Assembly: GCA_963556145.1 (NCBI GenBank)
Contig: OY744462.1
Location: 4,712,001 to 4,776,000 of the forward strand
DNA length: 64,000 nt
Direction: 5' to 3'
From: Hygrocybe punicea
Taxonomy: Eukaryota > Basidiomycota > Agaricomycetes > Agaricales > Hygrophoraceae
This document shows positions 11,020-23,209 of the stretch, in pieces (the first letter of the stretch is position 1; each line of letters starts with the position of its first letter). The position numbers and the translations under genes were made by a program. The notes under the pieces were generated by a model, which was not told the DNA's origin, did no database searches, and worked only from the letters and a program-made list of their open reading frames with translations.

Positions 11020-11106
11020 GAAAAGGTTGTGTAGACAAGTGGTTATAGCTGTGTGGTTGATATGTTAAAGTCTTGGGTTCAATCCCAGGAATTGGCACTT
11101 TTTTAT
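11020..11106 (+). mobile_element. tRNA-related SINE-like segment
   Basis: A pol III box A match (TAGACAAGTGG, 11032-11042) and a box B match (GGTTCAATCCC, 11076-11086) lie 44 bp apart, followed by a T run at about 11099. The cloverleaf does not close, so this is not a functional tRNA. A tRNA-derived SINE head is the simplest reading. Confidence 0.4.
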
Positions 11107-11139
11107 TTAAATAACAACTACAAATCAGAAAGACGACTT

Positions 11140-11402
11140 CACCCGGATTCCACCTGGACTCCACCTGGACTCCACCTGGATTCCTTGTGGACTTCAATTA
11201 GGTGGAGTCCTGATTCTCCATCAAAAGTCCTCCGGAGTCCACCATGTGGACTGGACTTTAGGTGGACTCCACATGGACTTTAGGTGGATGAAAAAATGTC
11301 AATTTGGCTGTGAGTCCACCTTCAGTCCACCTTCAGTCCACCTAATAGTCCGGATGCAGTCCACCTATAGTCCACCAAGAGTCCACATGGACTTTAGGTG
11401 GA
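11140..11402. repeat. right subterminal repeat array
   Basis: Repeated CCACCTGGACT, TTAGGTGGACT and CCACCTTCAGT words appear here, in inverted relation to 7251-7620. The segment TCCATCAAAAGTCC is the reverse complement of a left-array unit. Confidence 0.55.
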
Positions 11403-11416
11403 TCCCCGGCTTAGTG

Positions 11417-11870
11417 ACAAGTGCTCTAGATTTGTATGGGAGATTAATAACTGCTGGATGAGCAGTCATGCTGACTAAGCTAGTACTAAGAATAGACTGT
11501 CTCTAACCCAATTAGGCCAAATAATCTGAAAGTAGCCACAAGGAAATCAATGAAGAATTCCTCACTTGACCTCACCACTTGAACTATGCTAGATGAGCTT
11601 CATTAGTCCTGTGATGTATGCTATTATTTTATAATGCATTTTTGTACACTGTAGCATGAGTTCCTTACTGCGAAAACAATGCCACGTCACCAACAACCCA
11701 CCAACATGTGATTTGATGACTTAAGACCTTACCTTGATTTGGTTCAATGGTCACACTAGTCACACCAAATCAGCCAATTGCCGGCAAACAATCAGCGAAT
11801 AATCTGAAAGCTGATTATTTCATTTTGGCAGTAAAATTTGAATAATCTCAGATTATAATCCCAGCCGAAC
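11417..11870. other. no gene seen
   Basis: Intergenic DNA with several AATAATCTGAAAG/AATAATCTCAG words but no supportable feature. Confidence 0.3.
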
Positions 11871-11872
11871 AG

Positions 11873-12020
11873 CATCAGGAAAACATGGGTTGACTTAATT
11901 TGACTTAATCCGACTTAATCCGACTTATTACATAAATTAAGACCTTTTAAGTAGTTAAGTGATTAAGTGGAATTAAGAAGGTCCATCTACTTAATCGTAC
12001 TTAATCACACTTAATCATTT
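11873..12020. repeat. TTAAGT/ACTTAA-rich repeat with unoccupied Tc1-like target
   Basis: Copies of ACTTAATYYG recur many times. The 35 bp at 11873-11907 match 57221-57255, and the following TAATCCGACTTA matches the far flank of the Tc1-like element at 60024. This is therefore a paralogous pre-insertion site. Confidence 0.6.
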
Positions 12021-12089
12021 AACTTTACAGATAATTTTTTCTCTAAAATCCATATAATTGTGCACGGTATACTAGTACTAGTGGTAGTA

Positions 12090-15064
12090 TTACTTTGAAA
12101 AGGAAAGCGAGGGAAAACAAGCAGGCGGAATCATATTGAGGGTCACGGTGGGATCAGGGAGAGACTCAGACTCAATTTTTGACCGGGTTATAATCAGTGG
12201 CATTCTAAGTAAGAGCTCATGAATGCTGGAACTGAAAGTAAGGCTGAGAAACATACAATTCATGCCAGGTTCCATCAGAGCAGCATGCTCTTGCTCCTCG
12301 TCTTCCTCTACTGAACCCTGAGAATCCATGTAATGACCACTTTGAGCATATTCTTGTGTCAGTTCAATCACCTCTTTGAAAGCCTCAGATGACATTTTCT
12401 CGATAGACCTAAGATAACCCCGCTGTGACAGCGAGTTCTGTTGTAGACCCGGAATGGGAATGGGTGATCAGCTAAGAAGTGATCAAAGGAATTTAGTTTC
12501 TTTTTAGAAAGGTCTAGTCAATCCAACCCGAATCCAGGGGTTCCGGACTCAGAGGGAGAGTATGGGGGAAAGGACGAAGGCAAGTATATATGAGATGGGA
12601 CGATAAGAGGATTCTATATGGGACTCTGGGTGTCGGTATTTTCTATATATTTTGTAGTATAAATATGCTACTTTTATACTACTGTGAGGGATCCTGTGCT
12701 GTAGTAACCATGTACTACAAGCGAAGGCTGTAATTGATAGGGGGAGTGGAGTGGAGGAATGGTGGAGTGGTGCTATGTACTGAGAGATGGGCAATGAAGA
12801 TACATGATATATAACTATATATGTACTGATTCCGGGTCGTTAGGGACATTGCATCTTGAGTAGGAACGATTCCGGAGGTGGAATCCGGAGTGGAATCGAT
12901 GGAAAGAGCGGAATCAAACGGAATCGATGATATGGGAAAGGGAATTGACGGGAACGGTGTCTGATACGAAGGGGAAATGGATCCACACAATCTGGAGCCT
13001 CTACACCATGTCACTTTCCCCCAGTTTTGTTCTGTGAATGCTGTGTCCTTTGTGTCTCGTCCAGTGGCTGGGTTGATGCCTTTGGTTATTGTCATGGTAA
13101 GTTTGTTAGGTTCTTCCTCATTTGCAATCATGAGGTCCCTGTTGGCCCACAGCTGAAGGGCCCTTTCGGACTTGAAACCCATCCATAAGTGTGTGCACAT
13201 CCACAAATGTCAGTACTCACAGCTGCCGCTGACAGTGCAAGCGCCAACTTCGGCTCAAGCGAACTCCTCGAGATTGCCAGAATTTTAATTGCATTGTGGA
13301 TTGCCATGAAATGTGCATTGAAGGTTTGAAGAACGAAGGGACCTTGATATATGCCTTTGAAATCCTTTTTCTGGGTTGTTATGCTAAGCAATGGTAGCAT
13401 TGAACTAGATTTAAATATGCTTACATTTCTGTCATTCCCAATGGCAATGGCAAAAAAGTTCTTGAGTTGGCATTTAGCAAATGCTGCACAGGCTTCATTG
13501 GTATTGAGTTCAGGCGTGGCCAAAAAGTAGTCATTGATTGCTGCCAGGGCGGCCGATGCGAATGTCGCCCTCCATTCATAAATTTGTTGATTGGACTGAG
13601 CGGTTTACATTAGTATCTACATTCAGCTGATCATAGTAATGTACGATGAAGAATACACTGTCCATGTAACCAATCTTGTAGGGGATGTTGACCACGTTGG
13701 CCTGGTTCATATAAATGGCATCCTAGATATGTTGCAGGGCCGTTACGGAGTCGTCGTCGTCAATTGTCCACAGGTTGGAGTAATTTGTGACGAAGACAGT
13801 GTATGTGGGTATGAAAATTCGGTGCCAAATGTTCGCATCTTGGGCACCAAAAGGGAGATTGCGGTTGGTGAAGTGGGCGCAGCCTTGATGGCCTAATTCA
13901 CTGATGTTGGTCGTTGAGGTCATGGTTGCATCTTCAATCTTGATCCCGACCTAACCAGAATTTAAGACGACATTTTTTATGAAAATAGCCACATTACCGG
14001 GTTTGATGACTTAGACGATCTTGCAACAACCACATCCAAGTCTGGGATATCTACACCTTCAACTGTGGTTGGTTCTGAGCTCTTGGACAGTCCAGAATGA
14101 CCGTGTGCTGTGCGCCTGAAAGAAGCCGCACCTGAGGAGTTTGTAGGACTAGCTGAGTGATCCTTGCTAAGAAGACTCCTCGTAGGAGTCCTCTTGGGGG
14201 GCTGACCCATCTGGCAGACTTCAGTTGCCCATTTATCAATGATACCAACCTGACTCTTGTCGAGAGTACTGCGGGTGTGAAAAAAAAGTGTGATATCGTC
14301 AAGAATCAACATGTGTTGGTTGTGTGGTCGCATCTTCCAATTTGGGTGACTTTGATACGAGACAACCTTCAGCCTTCAACGTTGCAACAATCAGGAAGCA
14401 AAATCGGTACTCACGCTCTTGTTCTTCTTCCTTTACTTCCACCACCTTCCAGTACGCCTTGATGGCTGCTCGCTTGTCCCCCTTCTGAACTCTTTTCTTC
14501 TTCGTTGGCTGGCCCATCTCCTCGTCGCTTATTTCCTCTGCCTGCTGCTGAGCCTGTGGTGTGTAGGTTAGGTCCTTGGGATCATCTCGATAACCAGCAA
14601 CAGGATCATCTTCAAATTCCACAACATCATCCATCACAGCTTTGCCAGCCGCTCCTGCAGTGTCTTTTGCAACCGCATCTATCTCAGAATTAGCAGCATC
14701 AAGGTCAGTAAAGCATCGCATTCACCCTTTTCCGCAACTGACTGCCCTTCTCTCCGTTAGGCATTTTCTCATTGCGAGGTTTGCCACCCAATGATGAGGC
14801 CACAGCCTGTGGTTGAGGCCTTGGTCGCTCTTGAATCCCAGCCCGTTCCTTTGTGTCTTTTTGAGCAAGTTCGTCCTCCAAGCGAGCGATGTTCCTCATC
14901 AGCTCAGCTGTGATAGCATCCTTCTCGACTTTCACAGCCAGCTGTTTGGCACGCGCTGCCTCCATTTCTGCCTTGGTACGACACTTTCTCTTGGTGATGA
15001 TTTCTCCTGGGTGCTGATCCACATTAGCAGCATGAGTTTGTACTTGGGAAGATTTCGTTGACAT
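12090..15064 (-). pseudogene. multi-exon fungal repeat-family gene split by an LTR
   Basis: The minus-strand start at 15064 opens a charged N-terminal region with the motif KCRTKAEMEAARA. That motif is typical of a multicopy agaricomycete family of unknown function. Further exons run at about 14720-14440 (acidic, then KKKRVQKGDKRAAIKAYWKVV), 14340-13980, 13925-13640 and 13523-13010. The 13523-13010 exon holds a helical domain ending ALQLWANRD...FTEQNWGKVT. The protein continues beyond the LTR at 12442-13005 with YLRSIEKMSSEAFKEVIEL at about 12410-12350. The intact family reads these two parts contiguously, so the LTR insertion destroyed the gene. Exon borders are approximate. The role is unknown; membership of a repeat family suggests a transposon passenger. 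Confidence 0.5.
12442..13005 (-). mobile_element. solo LTR, family B
   Basis: On the minus strand it runs from TGTAGAGGCTCC to GGGTCTACA (564 bp, TG...CA ends). It shares its first ~300 bp with the fragment at 62098. A TATAAATA-like box lies inside. No clear target duplication flanks it. It interrupts the gene at 12090-15064. Confidence 0.65.
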
Positions 15065-16982
15065 GGTAGGAGTGACTGTTGAGGTGAAAAAGAAGGATGA
15101 GCTGATGTCCTTTTTTTTTTCAAGTTCAGATCATTACACGTGAGGTCAACTCGGCTCAGTCAACAGAACCCACCATGTCTATGCTCCCAAAGCACAAAAC
15201 TTCACTCTTATGTTTACCATGTGTCTTGTGTCGTGTGGTCGATATTTCCGTAACCAGTCTGGGCTCACTAAACACCACCGCGTCCAGCATCTCCAATCTG
15301 GCCAACTCAAACATCAGGCTCATGTGAAATTACCTGTTCCGGCTCAACCAGCTACTACCTCTGTCCACGATCAAGTTGATGAGGACACCCATTCATCTGA
15401 TGATGTTGATAACTCTCAGGGGGACATCCATTCCTTGGACGACCGAGCCGGTGACATGGATGGAGACATTGATATGGCTTCAGATGATGTCACAGGTGAA
15501 GCATCACCAAGAGGTGCTTCAGGAAATGATACGGCATATCATGCATTGCTAAACGGTAAGTAGGTGATGGTATATACACTGTCAACTGCTGAACTTGGGC
15601 CAATTTGTGTAGTGGTACCATGTAACATCAATGGCAACTTTCTACCACCAAATTCCTCGCCACATGTTGAAGAGGATCCACCGGCTGATGAGTGGGCACC
15701 TTTCGACAACAGAGTGGCATTTGAATTAGCCGAATTTCTGTACTCTCGCAATCAGATGCCAGCACAGCAAATCGATACCCTAATACATCTTTGGAATGCA
15801 TCTGCACTCCCTCATGGTGCTGAGGTGCCATTTGAGTCAGTGAAAGACTTGTACAAGACAATTGATGCATCAAAAATGGGTGATGTCGAATGGGAGAGCT
15901 TCAAACTCAAGTATGAAGGAGTCAAGCCTGTCGACAAGGTCCCTTCGTGGATGAATAAGGAATACGAAGTGTGGTACCGCAATCTGCATGAGATCATGCA
16001 CAATATCCTTGCAAATACCAGTTTCGATGGTTCAATCAACCCAACACCGTATCATGCATACAACACCAGTAACGAATGGCAGTACGACAATTTCATGTCA
16101 GGAGACTGGGCGGGGCATCAAGCGGTAAGCAACCACTGGTTGTCATGGCACGTAAACTCATCATATCACTAGGACATCATTGCTGAGGACCCCAGTACAC
16201 ATGGGTCAATGTTTGTGCCAGTAGTACTAGGTAGCGACAAAACTGTAGTGTCCATTGAGACAGGTGATACAGCGTACCATCCCCTCTACCTCTCAATCGG
16301 AAATGTGCACAGCACAGTTCGACATGCTCATGGAGATGCAGTTGTTGTTGTAGGTTTTCTGGCGCAACCCAAAGGTCAATCTGCATGCTATTATGACAAT
16401 TATCCTCACTTACATACCCCTCATGTGCAGCTGAGCGGCAAGATGCCAACAAGAAAAATTTCCGTTTATTCAAGCGACAGATGTTCCACGCATCACTCGC
16501 CAAAATACTTGACCCGCTCAAGCCAGCTATGACCACACCAGAAGTGGTCAAATGTTGGGACAGCCACTTTCGCAAGGCAATTTATGGTATTGGACCATAT
16601 ATTGCTGACTATCAAGAACAAATTCTTGTCTCGTCTGTTGTTCAAGGCTGGTGTGCAAAATGCCTGGTTGTACCAGATGGCATGGACCGCCCTGGAATCA
16701 CTCGCACATACCAGCATACCCAAACCGTTATCGAAGCATTTGGATTGCAAGTTGCAAGAGATGACTATGGCATTTCAGGCAACATCAAGGTCTGATCATT
16801 GTGAATATATTTGATCATTGTTTCACCTTCTTGTTCAGCCTTTTACAGATGGGTTCCTGCAGGCAGACATACACGAACTTCTAGCCCCTGACATCCTTCA
16901 TCAATTGATTAAAGGAGTCTTCAAGGACCATTTGATACAATGGGTCGAGGATTATCTGGTTTTGATACATGGTCGTGCACAT

Positions 16983-17895
16983 TGTAGAGGGTCGACGTCC
17001 CTCTGAGTCCGTATCCTTGATATATCACGAATCCGGACAAACCCGCTGCCTCCATTCAACTCGCATTCAAACCTGATGTAACCCGACGTAACCTGACGCA
17101 ACCCGACGTGACGTGACGTGACGTGACCCGACGTGACCGATGTAACCCGACACATGCCGCTTTGTCACAGCCGCTTTCGGACCAAATCCGGCAGCCTCAG
17201 ACGCCCCGGAGTTCTAATTATAGAAGATGGATCTCATCGGACTCAATCCCCGACTTCGGATTTACTTTATTTATGCATCCCCTTGTCCTTTCGGAGATAT
17301 GTAGGACTTTCTAGATCTTTTCCTTGCATATTCGTTTTCCCCTTTATTTCCTGTCTTCGTTGCTTTGCAACCCCCCTTTCCACATCCCCATTCCAACCTT
17401 TCTTTGTAGCTTACCATCGGCCGAAATAGACATGTCCGAAAGTAGATTACTGTTTCCTGTACTATAAAAACGGTCCCCGATGACCGTACAAAAATAAGAT
17501 ACCATTAGTCCCCGTTTCCCTCATAGTCAGAATCATTTTAATCACTTCAAATGCTCATCCTCATAGACCCTTAGATTATTATAGTTCATTTCATTGTCTT
17601 TATCATTGTTCTCATTATTTGTTCATCGTTTCCGACCCGACCCAACCCAACCCGCCGTACCCGACATCGTCGGCATCATCGGGTTCTTCATTATTTGTCC
17701 GTTTTCACTCCGTTCATCACCGGATTCGTCGTTATTAGTCCAGTTTTACGTGGTGGCTTTACTTTTACTAACATTCCCTTCCTTTTACTACTATTCCCGA
17801 CACTGACTTATCCACCGTCACTTCTACACTGACACCCCTTTGGTTAGGATCATCTTTTATTATTGTTCCAAAGCCACACAGAACCCGCATCTACA
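16983..17895 (+). repeat. left LTR, family A (913 bp)
   Basis: It has TG...CA ends. A CCCGACGTGACGTGACG array lies at 17080-17155 and a TATA box (CTATAAAAAC) near 17463. Related copies are the solo LTR at 28842-29748 and the truncated right LTR at 24767-25263. Confidence 0.75.
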
Positions 17896-18700
17896 TCTGG
17901 AGCCCACCGCAAGGAAAATTTAGTGTCATCATTCATTCATTCCATAGCCCTACATTTCCTTTTGTCATCTCGAAACAAGCCTTGCCGCAGCATTCTACAC
18001 ATCCGACATCCATTACCCGACTTCTTTACATTCGACACCCAACGCTTTGACATCCAATTGCCAACTGCCACACTATCATTTGGGTTTGATTCTCATAATA
18101 TTTTCTCTTCTTTAACGACTACGATTGTCTAGTTTCACGTACAACTTCAAACCCGCTCTTGTGCAGCCGACCCAACGGCCGCTTACCGCTTTAGGAAGCT
18201 TGCACAGCCACGACCCGACACCCTCGTTTGTCGACTCGACGCCTCGATCCCTGTCACAACCACCATCCACACTCGTTTCACAACCCCAACATGCTCGGAA
18301 ACCCACGACCCACCGATTCCGGTCAAAAATCTGCGCCCGGAAAGCCCCAAAAAACAGCCCCAACGACCGCCTCCAACAAGGTCCGCCGTTTACGCGTAAC
18401 GCATGAAACAAGGAAGGACGGATCCATGAAGCAGATGGAAAACACGCGCCGTGCAACGGGTTTAGCCTGTGCACCTCCAGGTACACCTATCCTCGCCGTT
18501 TCCGCAGTCGCCAAGCAGGAGAAACACATCTATACGGCGTTTTCGACGCTTTCCAGCACACCCGCTCCCGTTTTTCCCCGTATGACCAGCCGCTCGCGTC
18601 TACGAACTCGCTGTCGTCACCGGATACAAACTCTGACATGCCCCTCGTCCGAGCCCGCGCTGTCCCAAGAAAAACTATGTTAGCACCCAGCAAACTCAGT
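17896..18700 (+). other. leader-like interior of the LTR element
   Basis: Pyrimidine-rich sequence follows the primer-binding site. Open frames are Ser/Pro/Arg-rich without domains. Confidence 0.3.
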
Positions 18701-18959
18701 TTTTGACTAGTCCCAGCGTGTACGCCCCCATTTCGCGTCCAAATCGCCAGCCGTCCGCGTCTACGCCCTCGCCATCACACCCAGACATGCACCATCGCAT
18801 GCGCCCACAATTTGAGCCCTCGCCGTCGGAAGGAAAATGCGTCCGCACGCCCAAGGCCGTTTTTCACACGTCCCAGCACGTCTGCCTCCGTTTCGCCCTC
18901 GTATCATCGCGTTCGCATCTACAGACTCGCCATCGCCCCCCCCAGATACACACAAGCCC

Positions 18960-19650
18960 TCACGAGCCGTCCTCGCCATTATCAACGCGTCGCCATGTCA
19001 TCCATCCTCGTGCCCCCGCTTACTCGAAATCCCCGGCCGCTCACGCCCTCGGTAGAATCCCCCGTCACCTCGCACCGCTTCCCAGAGCCCCACGACGCCA
19101 GCCTCGCGAGCCGTCTTTGCCGTTATTGATACCCCACGCCGTGCCACGTCACCCTGCCTCGTGACCCAGCTTACTCGACATCTCCGGCCGCTCACACCCT
19201 CGTTGGACCTCCCCGTTGCCTCGCACCGCTTCCTACGACCCCACGACACCAGTTGCGAGCCCTCATGGGTCCTCCTTGCCGTCGTCGATGTCCCACATGC
19301 GTGCCACGTCACCTCGCCCCATGCACCCGCCTATACGACCTCCTCGGCCGCTCACGCCTTCGTAGGACCCACCGGCGGCTCGTATCACATCCCAGCACCC
19401 TACATCGCCCCCGCAAACCCGTACAAGCTGTCCCCGTTATATTCGAGCCTCCAATGCCATGCCACGTCACCGGCTTCGTGCCCCAGCCAAAGTCGACATC
19501 TCCGGCCACTCACGCCCTCGTCAGACCCACCGCTGTCTCGTACCGCATCCCAGGGCCACACATCGTCCGTCGTGACGCCGTACAAGCCGTCCCCACTGCC
19601 CTCGAGCCATCAACGCTGCGCCACGTCACCCAACAGCCTACCACTGCGTT
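18960..19650 (+). repeat. tandem repeat, ~150-160 bp unit, at least 4 copies
   Basis: The phrase CCGGCCGCTCACGCCCTCG recurs at about 19033, 19184, 19344 and 19502, with aligned sequence between (GTGCCACGTCACC and CCGTTATTGA-like words). Long open frames here are by-products of GC-rich repetition. Confidence 0.6.
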
Positions 19651-19659
19651 CCCATACCC

Positions 19660-20960
19660 AGCACCAATGACCACCACGACCACCACGACCGTCAGCCCCC
19701 ACACCCACGTTCACGCCCCCGCACTTCTGTGGGACGCTTTCCCGTCCCAAACGACTCCACTCTCATCCCTCGTCGTCCCACGCAAGCGGCCACGTCACCC
19801 CCCATCGACCTCCATTCACGTCTCAGCCGTCCCCGTCCTCGTCCACTCCCCTTCGACCACCTACGCCCTCGACCAACCCCACGACATCAAGTCCATTTGT
19901 GAGCCCAAATGAAGCCCCCATTGGGTTACGCCCGCGAAACCGTGACCATCGGCCGCCCAAACCCGTTCCACGACCCGACGGACCCTTGTCAAATCCCCAC
20001 ATCGATCCGCCACGAAAGTATCACGAAAACGCCACCCGTATCACCCCAATCCAATCTCCCCGCCCACGTCATCCGCTTCCATCTCCCAAAGTCGCCCTAT
20101 GACATACCCCCAACCTCGATCACCCGTTTCCCATTCCCCGTCCTCTTGCACCCTCGAACGACCTCACACAACCACGATCCACGTCACGCCACACCACATT
20201 CCATCGTATCCGCCCACGTCATCCGCCTCCATCGCCCAACATCACCCTATGCCGTACCGCCACACCCGACCACCCGTTTCCCGCTCCCTCGACCTTTTGC
20301 CACCTCGAACGGCCCTACATAACCACGGTCAATCCCGCGCAGTCCCATGTTCGCATCCGTCGGCCCAAAAACGAGTCCCTCTGCTAGTCAAGACACCCGC
20401 GTTGTCGGATCCACCACCTAGATAGCCCAGATCACGTCAATGGCACCCGAAGCACAGACCCAACGCCCTGCATGTCCATGCCGCCCCCATCAGTGATCTA
20501 GCGTCATCGTCGTCACCATATGTACCCGACGTCAGACCCCACATCCGCCCTCCAACCCGTTCCCGTTCTCGACATAGCCACCACTGCATTCCGTCAAAGC
20601 AAACACCTGACTACGAGTCCGGACGTGTTCCCATTACCCAACTACGATTCCGCGGCATCTGCTTCCGGTTCCGGCTCAATTCGAGCAGCAGTGCTCAATT
20701 CGAGCATCTGGTTCCGGTTCCCATTTCACATCCCGTACCCGCCACCTTCGCACCCCCATACCCACCGAACCCGACCCTACGAAAACCCCTCACCGTCCAT
20801 CGGCATAAGAAATGTATACATGGATAGATTAAATAAATAAAAAGAAAGAAAAACGTCAGAAATAAAAGAAAGATAAAAAGAAATACACTTGTTCCCGACA
20901 CACCCAACACCCGCATAATACACCCGACGTACCCCAATAGTCCAGGGGGTTTTAGTTAAA
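19660..20960 (+). other. GC-rich low-complexity interior, no gene seen
   Basis: CCCACGTCATCCGC and CACCCGTTTCCC phrases recur irregularly. Open frames are proline-, serine- and histidine-rich with no domain. Confidence 0.3.
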
Positions 20961-21269
20961 CTCAACTCATGTCTATTTCAGCCGATGGTAAGCTACAAAG
21001 AAAGGTTGGAATCAGTGGTCCCTGTGGTTTTAGTTAACTGAACCCCAGTTAAGGTACGAAAGTTAGGTGTACTATCTGCACTAGTAGCTGGGGCTTAAGT
21101 TAAACTCCCAGACAGTGCCTGCTGCGATACAGTTAAACTCAGCCTAGCAATTACTGGTAGGTTCAGTTAAACTTTAGACAGCAGTGCCAAGGCCTTCATT
21201 TCACTGTAAAGCTCAGTTAAACCCAGCCCAGTTGTTACTGTGAGCTTAGTTAAACTGTGTGCACTATTT

Positions 21270-21550
21270 ACTGCATTGGCAGTTTAACTTTGAGCAGTAG
21301 CTACTGGATGGTCAGTTTAACCATCTGCAGCAGTTGCTGTACCCTCAGTTTAACCAGGTGCAGCATTTGCTGGATGTCTAGTTTAACTCGGAGCAGTTGC
21401 TTCTGATTGCTCAGTTTAACCAGATACAGCACTTGCTGGACATCCAGTTTAACTTGGAGCAGCAGCTACTGTACCTCCAGTTTAACCAGGTGTAGCAGTT
21501 GCTGGACCCCCAGTTTAACTCAGAGCAGTAGCTACTGAATGGTCAGTTTC
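21270..21550. repeat. 33-bp minisatellite with AGTTTAAC core, left copy
   Basis: About eight units of 33 bp each begin AGTTTAAC and contain GCAGCAGTTGCTG-like sequence. Looser units extend up to 21040. The unit is a multiple of 3, so frames stay open without implying a protein. Confidence 0.7.
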
Positions 21551-21959
21551 TTCTGGCAGTTGCCAGGGGCATAGTTAACCATTCCCATGCAATTGCTAGG
21601 GGGTGCAGTTCACTTTCTTCTGGCAGTTGCCAGTGGGCAGTTAACCATTTTCTTGTAATATAATGAAATGGAATTATTAAAAGCACAGAGAATAGCAAAA
21701 TTACAAAATTATTATTTTGGAAATGCACAATATCTCAGTTTTACCATCAGCCATTACAGGAGCTACTTATATGCCAAAATCAGAAATTACCCGACTTGGA
21801 ATATGGTGCTTTTTTTATTGAATATTACTCAATTCCAAATAAATACATACCTCATATGAATAGCAATACCTCAATATTACTTAAGTAAAAATATACATTA
21901 AATGATTATTTTATCTAAATACATAATTAAATAATTAAATATGGCTGGTGGTAGTGGTC

Positions 21960-22255
21960 TGGTGGTGAGAGGTGGGAGGTGGTGGGAGGAGGAAGAGGGT
22001 GGGGGTGGGACAAGGGGGTGGGGGTGGGACAAGGGGGTGGGAGGAGGGAGGGGGGGTGAGAGAAGGGAGGGGGGGTGAGAGAAGGGAGGGGGGGTGAGAG
22101 AAGGGAGAAGGGAGAGGGAGTGGGAGTGGGAGTGGGAGTGGGAGTGGGAGTGGGAGAAGGAGTGGGAGAAGGGAGTGGGAGAAGGAAGAGGAGGGACGGG
22201 CAGCAGGGAGAGGGAGAGGGAGAGGGAGGAGGAGAGAGGGGAGGGGGGGGTGGCA
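21960..22255 (+). repeat. polypurine/G-run tract, left copy
   Basis: The plus strand is nearly all G and A, with AGGGGGTGGGGGTGGGAC and GAGTGGGAGTGGGAG repeats. It has high G-quadruplex potential. The mirrored C/T copy is at 23290-23590. Confidence 0.7.
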
Positions 22256-22340
22256 TGTACATACCTCCATCATCCTCGTCCCTGTCCCGTCTCCATCCTC
22301 ATCTTTGTCTTTGTCTTTGTCTTTGTCTTTGTCTTTGTCC

Positions 22341-23109
22341 CGTCGTCGTCCCCCATTCTCGTCGTCGTCCCTGTCGTCGTTGTCCCCGCCCTGTTGTCAT
22401 CCCCCGTTCTCGTCATCGTCCCGTCGTTGTCATCCTCGTCCCCATCCCCGTCCCCGTCCCCATCCCCATCCCCGTCCCCATCCCCGTCGTCCCCGTCTCT
22501 GTCCTTGTCATTTCCTTCGCCGTCGTCCCCTGGTTGGTCGTCGTCGTCTCCGTCGTCCTGTCGTCCCGTGGCTGGCCGTCTCCGTCCTCGTCGGCGGGCC
22601 GTCTGTGTCCTCGTCGTTGCCATCTGGCGCATCTTTTTCCCCGGCGTCGCGTGCCGTTTCCGCTATCCTCACCGGGACCGTTGTCGTCCGCGCCCGTTGG
22701 GTTTACTGAGGTGGCCGTGGCGTTCTTGTCTGGGCTGGGTAGGTTGGTGGGTGTTCGGGTTCGCCTGCGTTTGGCGCGGGGTAACTGCACAAAAACCCAC
22801 CTTAGTTAGCAAAAAAAACAAAGATTCAAAAATAAAAATAAAACCTTGGGTGCTCTTCTGCACCCGTTTCGCGTCATTCAAAACTTCAAGTCGTGCGGAA
22901 AGCCAGCCGGCAGTTGCCGAATTCCTAAATGGGGTCGAGTTGCTAAATATGGAACTATGGCTGGAACATTTTGAATATTCTGGCATGCACAATAATGCAT
23001 GTATCAACAAAGTAAGACTCTCCAGAGATACAAGCATAGAATACCTACTCCTAGATTAATTTGTGTATTTTATTTGATCCTACATACAGAGATATTCACA
23101 ATGTGTTGT
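22341..23109. other. spacer of the inverted duplication, no confident gene
   Basis: GTCGTCCCCGTC-type low complexity to about 22750 is followed by mixed sequence. On the minus strand, codons near 22860 end at a GTTTTA donor-like site. No domain is recognised. Confidence 0.25.
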
Positions 23110-23209
23110 NNNNNNNNNNNNNNNNNNNNNNNNNNNNNNNNNNNNNNNNNNNNNNNNNNNNNNNNNNNNNNNNNNNNNNNNNNNNNNNNNNNNNNNNNNN
23201 NNNNNNNNN
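23110..23209. other. assembly gap of 100 N
   Basis: Exactly 100 N, the usual placeholder for an unsized gap. It sits between the spacer and the (GACAAA)n start of the right arm, so the true distance and arm orientation are unproven. Confidence 0.95.

Larger units (their letters stand above)
7241..11416. mobile_element. candidate CACTA-like DNA element, non-autonomous
   Basis: The left end reads CACTCCCCCAGGAATCC. The right end, read inward on the minus strand, is CACTAAGCCGGGGATCC (12 of 17 positions match by eye). Inside both ends lie dense subterminal arrays of GGTGGACT/CCACATGGACT words in inverted relation, which is typical of CACTA-superfamily elements. No transposase is seen inside. 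The expected 3-bp target duplication is not evident (TAT versus ACA), so the boundaries are provisional. Confidence 0.35.
20968..22340 (+). repeat. left arm of a ~3.8-kb inverted duplication
   Basis: The arm starts with about 45 bp of family A LTR in inverted orientation (CATGTCTATTTCAGCCGATGG). It continues through the GTTTAAC minisatellite, an AT-rich block and a polypurine tract, and ends in a CTTTGT microsatellite. It is the reverse complement of 23210-24813, apart from tandem-repeat differences. Confidence 0.8.

Noticed and set aside
18703..20425. Long proline/serine/histidine-rich open frames
   Set aside because: They follow from GC-rich tandem repeats; no start context, intron signals or domain.
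22075..23059. Long glycine/glutamate then serine/proline frame
   Set aside because: Runs through G/A repeats and a microsatellite; no recognisable domain.
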